Shown here: piece by piece, positions 63,338 to 64,000 of the stretch
Position numbering within the stretch: position 1 is the stretch's first letter
Layout: each line of letters starts with the position of its first letter
Origin: Janthinobacterium lividum
GTDB taxonomy: Bacteria; Pseudomonadota; Gammaproteobacteria; Burkholderiales; Burkholderiaceae_D
Assembly: GCF_023509035.1 (NCBI RefSeq)
Contig: NZ_CP075583.1
Span: forward strand, 5,208,001 to 5,272,000
Direction: 5' to 3'
DNA: 64,000 bases
The notes under the pieces: generated by a model
Seen by the model: only the letters and a program-made list of their open reading frames with translations
Databases searched by the model: none
Told to the model about the DNA's origin: nothing
Program-made: the position numbers and the translations under genes

Positions 63338-64000
63338 CTATTCCGGATAGCCTGTGATGTCGGCGATTTCTCGGTACAGGGGCTGCAGCCGCGCATACAT
63401 CTTGCTGTACACGCGCCGGTACAACTGCTCGTAGATTTTGCGGTGCTCGGGATGCGGCTGGAATAGCTTGCCCTTGCGCGTCATGGCTTGCACGGCGGCG
63501 GGAAAGTCCGCATGCCAGCCCAGGCCCACGGCGGCGGCGATGGCCGCACCCAGGCCAGAACTTTCATACACGTGGGCGCGCGCGGCGGGCAAACCGAAGA
63601 TGTCGGCCGTCAGCTGCATGGCCGCATCGCTCTGCGAACCGCCGCCCGCGATGCGCAGCTCCGTGATGGCGATGCCGCTGCGCTGCTCGATGCGCTCCTT
63701 GCCTTCGCGCAGCGCGTACGCAAGCCCTTCGAGGATGGCGCGGTAGATGTGCGCGCGCGTGTGCACGTCGCCAAAGCCGATCATGGCGCCCTTCGCTTCC
63801 GGTCCCGGCACCTTGATGCCGGGACTCCAGTACGGCTGCAGCATCAGCCCCATGGAACCGGGCGGCACGGCCTCGACCAGGCGGTCGAACAGCGCTTCGG
63901 CGGACAAGCCCGTACCATCTTCGGCGGCCGCCGCCCGTTCGCGGTCGCCGAACTGCTCCTTGAACCAGTTGACCATCCAATAGCCGCGGAAAATCTGCAC
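63338..64000 (-). CDS. FGGY-family carbohydrate kinase, C-terminal part
   Basis: 220 codons visible, open at the window end, so the N-terminal half lies outside. LQPYWSPGIKVPGPEAKGAMIGFGDVHTRAHIYRAILEGLAYALREGKE and ELRIAGGGSQSDAAMQLTADIFGLPAARAHVYESSGLGAAIAA-type blocks (ATP-binding GGGSQS and the ESSGLGAA helix) are the FGGY second actin-like domain. The sub-type (glycerol, xylulose or other sugar) cannot be read from this half alone. Confidence 0.88.
   Translation of the reverse strand: MQIFRGYWMVNWFKEQFGDRERAAAAEDGTGLSAEALFDRLVEAVPPGSMGLMLQPYWSPGIKVPGPEAKGAMIGFGDVHTRAHIYRAILEGLAYALREGKERIEQRSGIAITELRIAGGGSQSDAAMQLTADIFGLPAARAHVYESSGLGAAIAAAVGLGWHADFPAAVQAMTRKGKLFQPHPEHRKIYEQLYRRVYSKMYARLQPLYREIADITGYPE

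Overview
The window is GC-rich DNA from a flagellated betaproteobacterium, most likely Oxalobacteraceae close to Janthinobacterium, Massilia or Duganella. This is inferred from: EF-P with Arg32 next to its rhamnosyltransferase EarP; an flhDC-motAB-che locus of betaproteobacterial order; DUF3460 between a GNAT gene and scpA; and a lysR/lysA divergent pair. No plasmid, phage, IS element or CRISPR array was seen. Family assignments come from reading motifs, not from database searches.

Layout. 1-8.9 kb: a frameshifted CysRS paralogue cut by the window edge, fosmidomycin exporter fsr with a divergent AraC regulator, aqpZ, a GNAT gene coupled to an Ivy-type lysozyme inhibitor, a degenerate amidase, then efp and earP. 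8.9-13.2 kb: eight intact tRNA genes (five Glu-UUC, three Ala-GGC) plus one tRNA-Ala relic, all on the minus strand, interrupted by a DUF5694 gene and lying directly downstream of gltX. 13.3-27.1 kb: lysR (frameshifted)/lysA, a ClsC-like phospholipase D lipoprotein, a PafA-like phosphatase, apbC, metG, scpA, panC and an SDR. 27.1-40.1 kb: one minus-strand motility block, flhD-flhC-(methyltransferase)-motA-motB-cheZ-like-cheY2-cheA-cheW-mcp-cheR-cheD-cheB-cheY. 40.7-48.7 kb: kynU-kynA, a serine hydrolase, a MORN-repeat/leucine-rich-repeat gene pair, and small proteins. 49.1-52.5 kb: a redox-stress cassette (an Old Yellow Enzyme-OsmC fusion, an AhpD-like protein, a FrnE-type DsbA protein and a TetR regulator) with an operator palindrome between its -35 and -10 boxes. 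52.7-64 kb: a zinc-ribbon membrane protein, htpG, a MocR regulator facing an EamA transporter, an aminotransferase, a REC-PAS-GGDEF protein, a heme-type TonB receptor near a Fur-box-like palindrome, and the C-terminal part of an FGGY sugar kinase.

The points most worth checking are: (i) the OYE-OsmC fusion, whose OYE half has lost the usual active-site His, Tyr and an FMN-contacting Arg, together with its promoter/operator; (ii) the amidase missing all three catalytic residues; (iii) the coupled MORN/LRR pair; (iv) the modular tRNA array with internal terminators and a deletion relic; (v) a compact CheZ-like protein displaced from the usual cheZ position; (vi) palindromes and direct repeats upstream of flhD. 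At least five genes (cysS, lysR, an alpha/beta hydrolase, the AhpD-like gene and the EamA gene) carry a single-base frameshift, mostly at runs of 4-5 C or G. That pattern fits sequencing homopolymer error as well as real decay.
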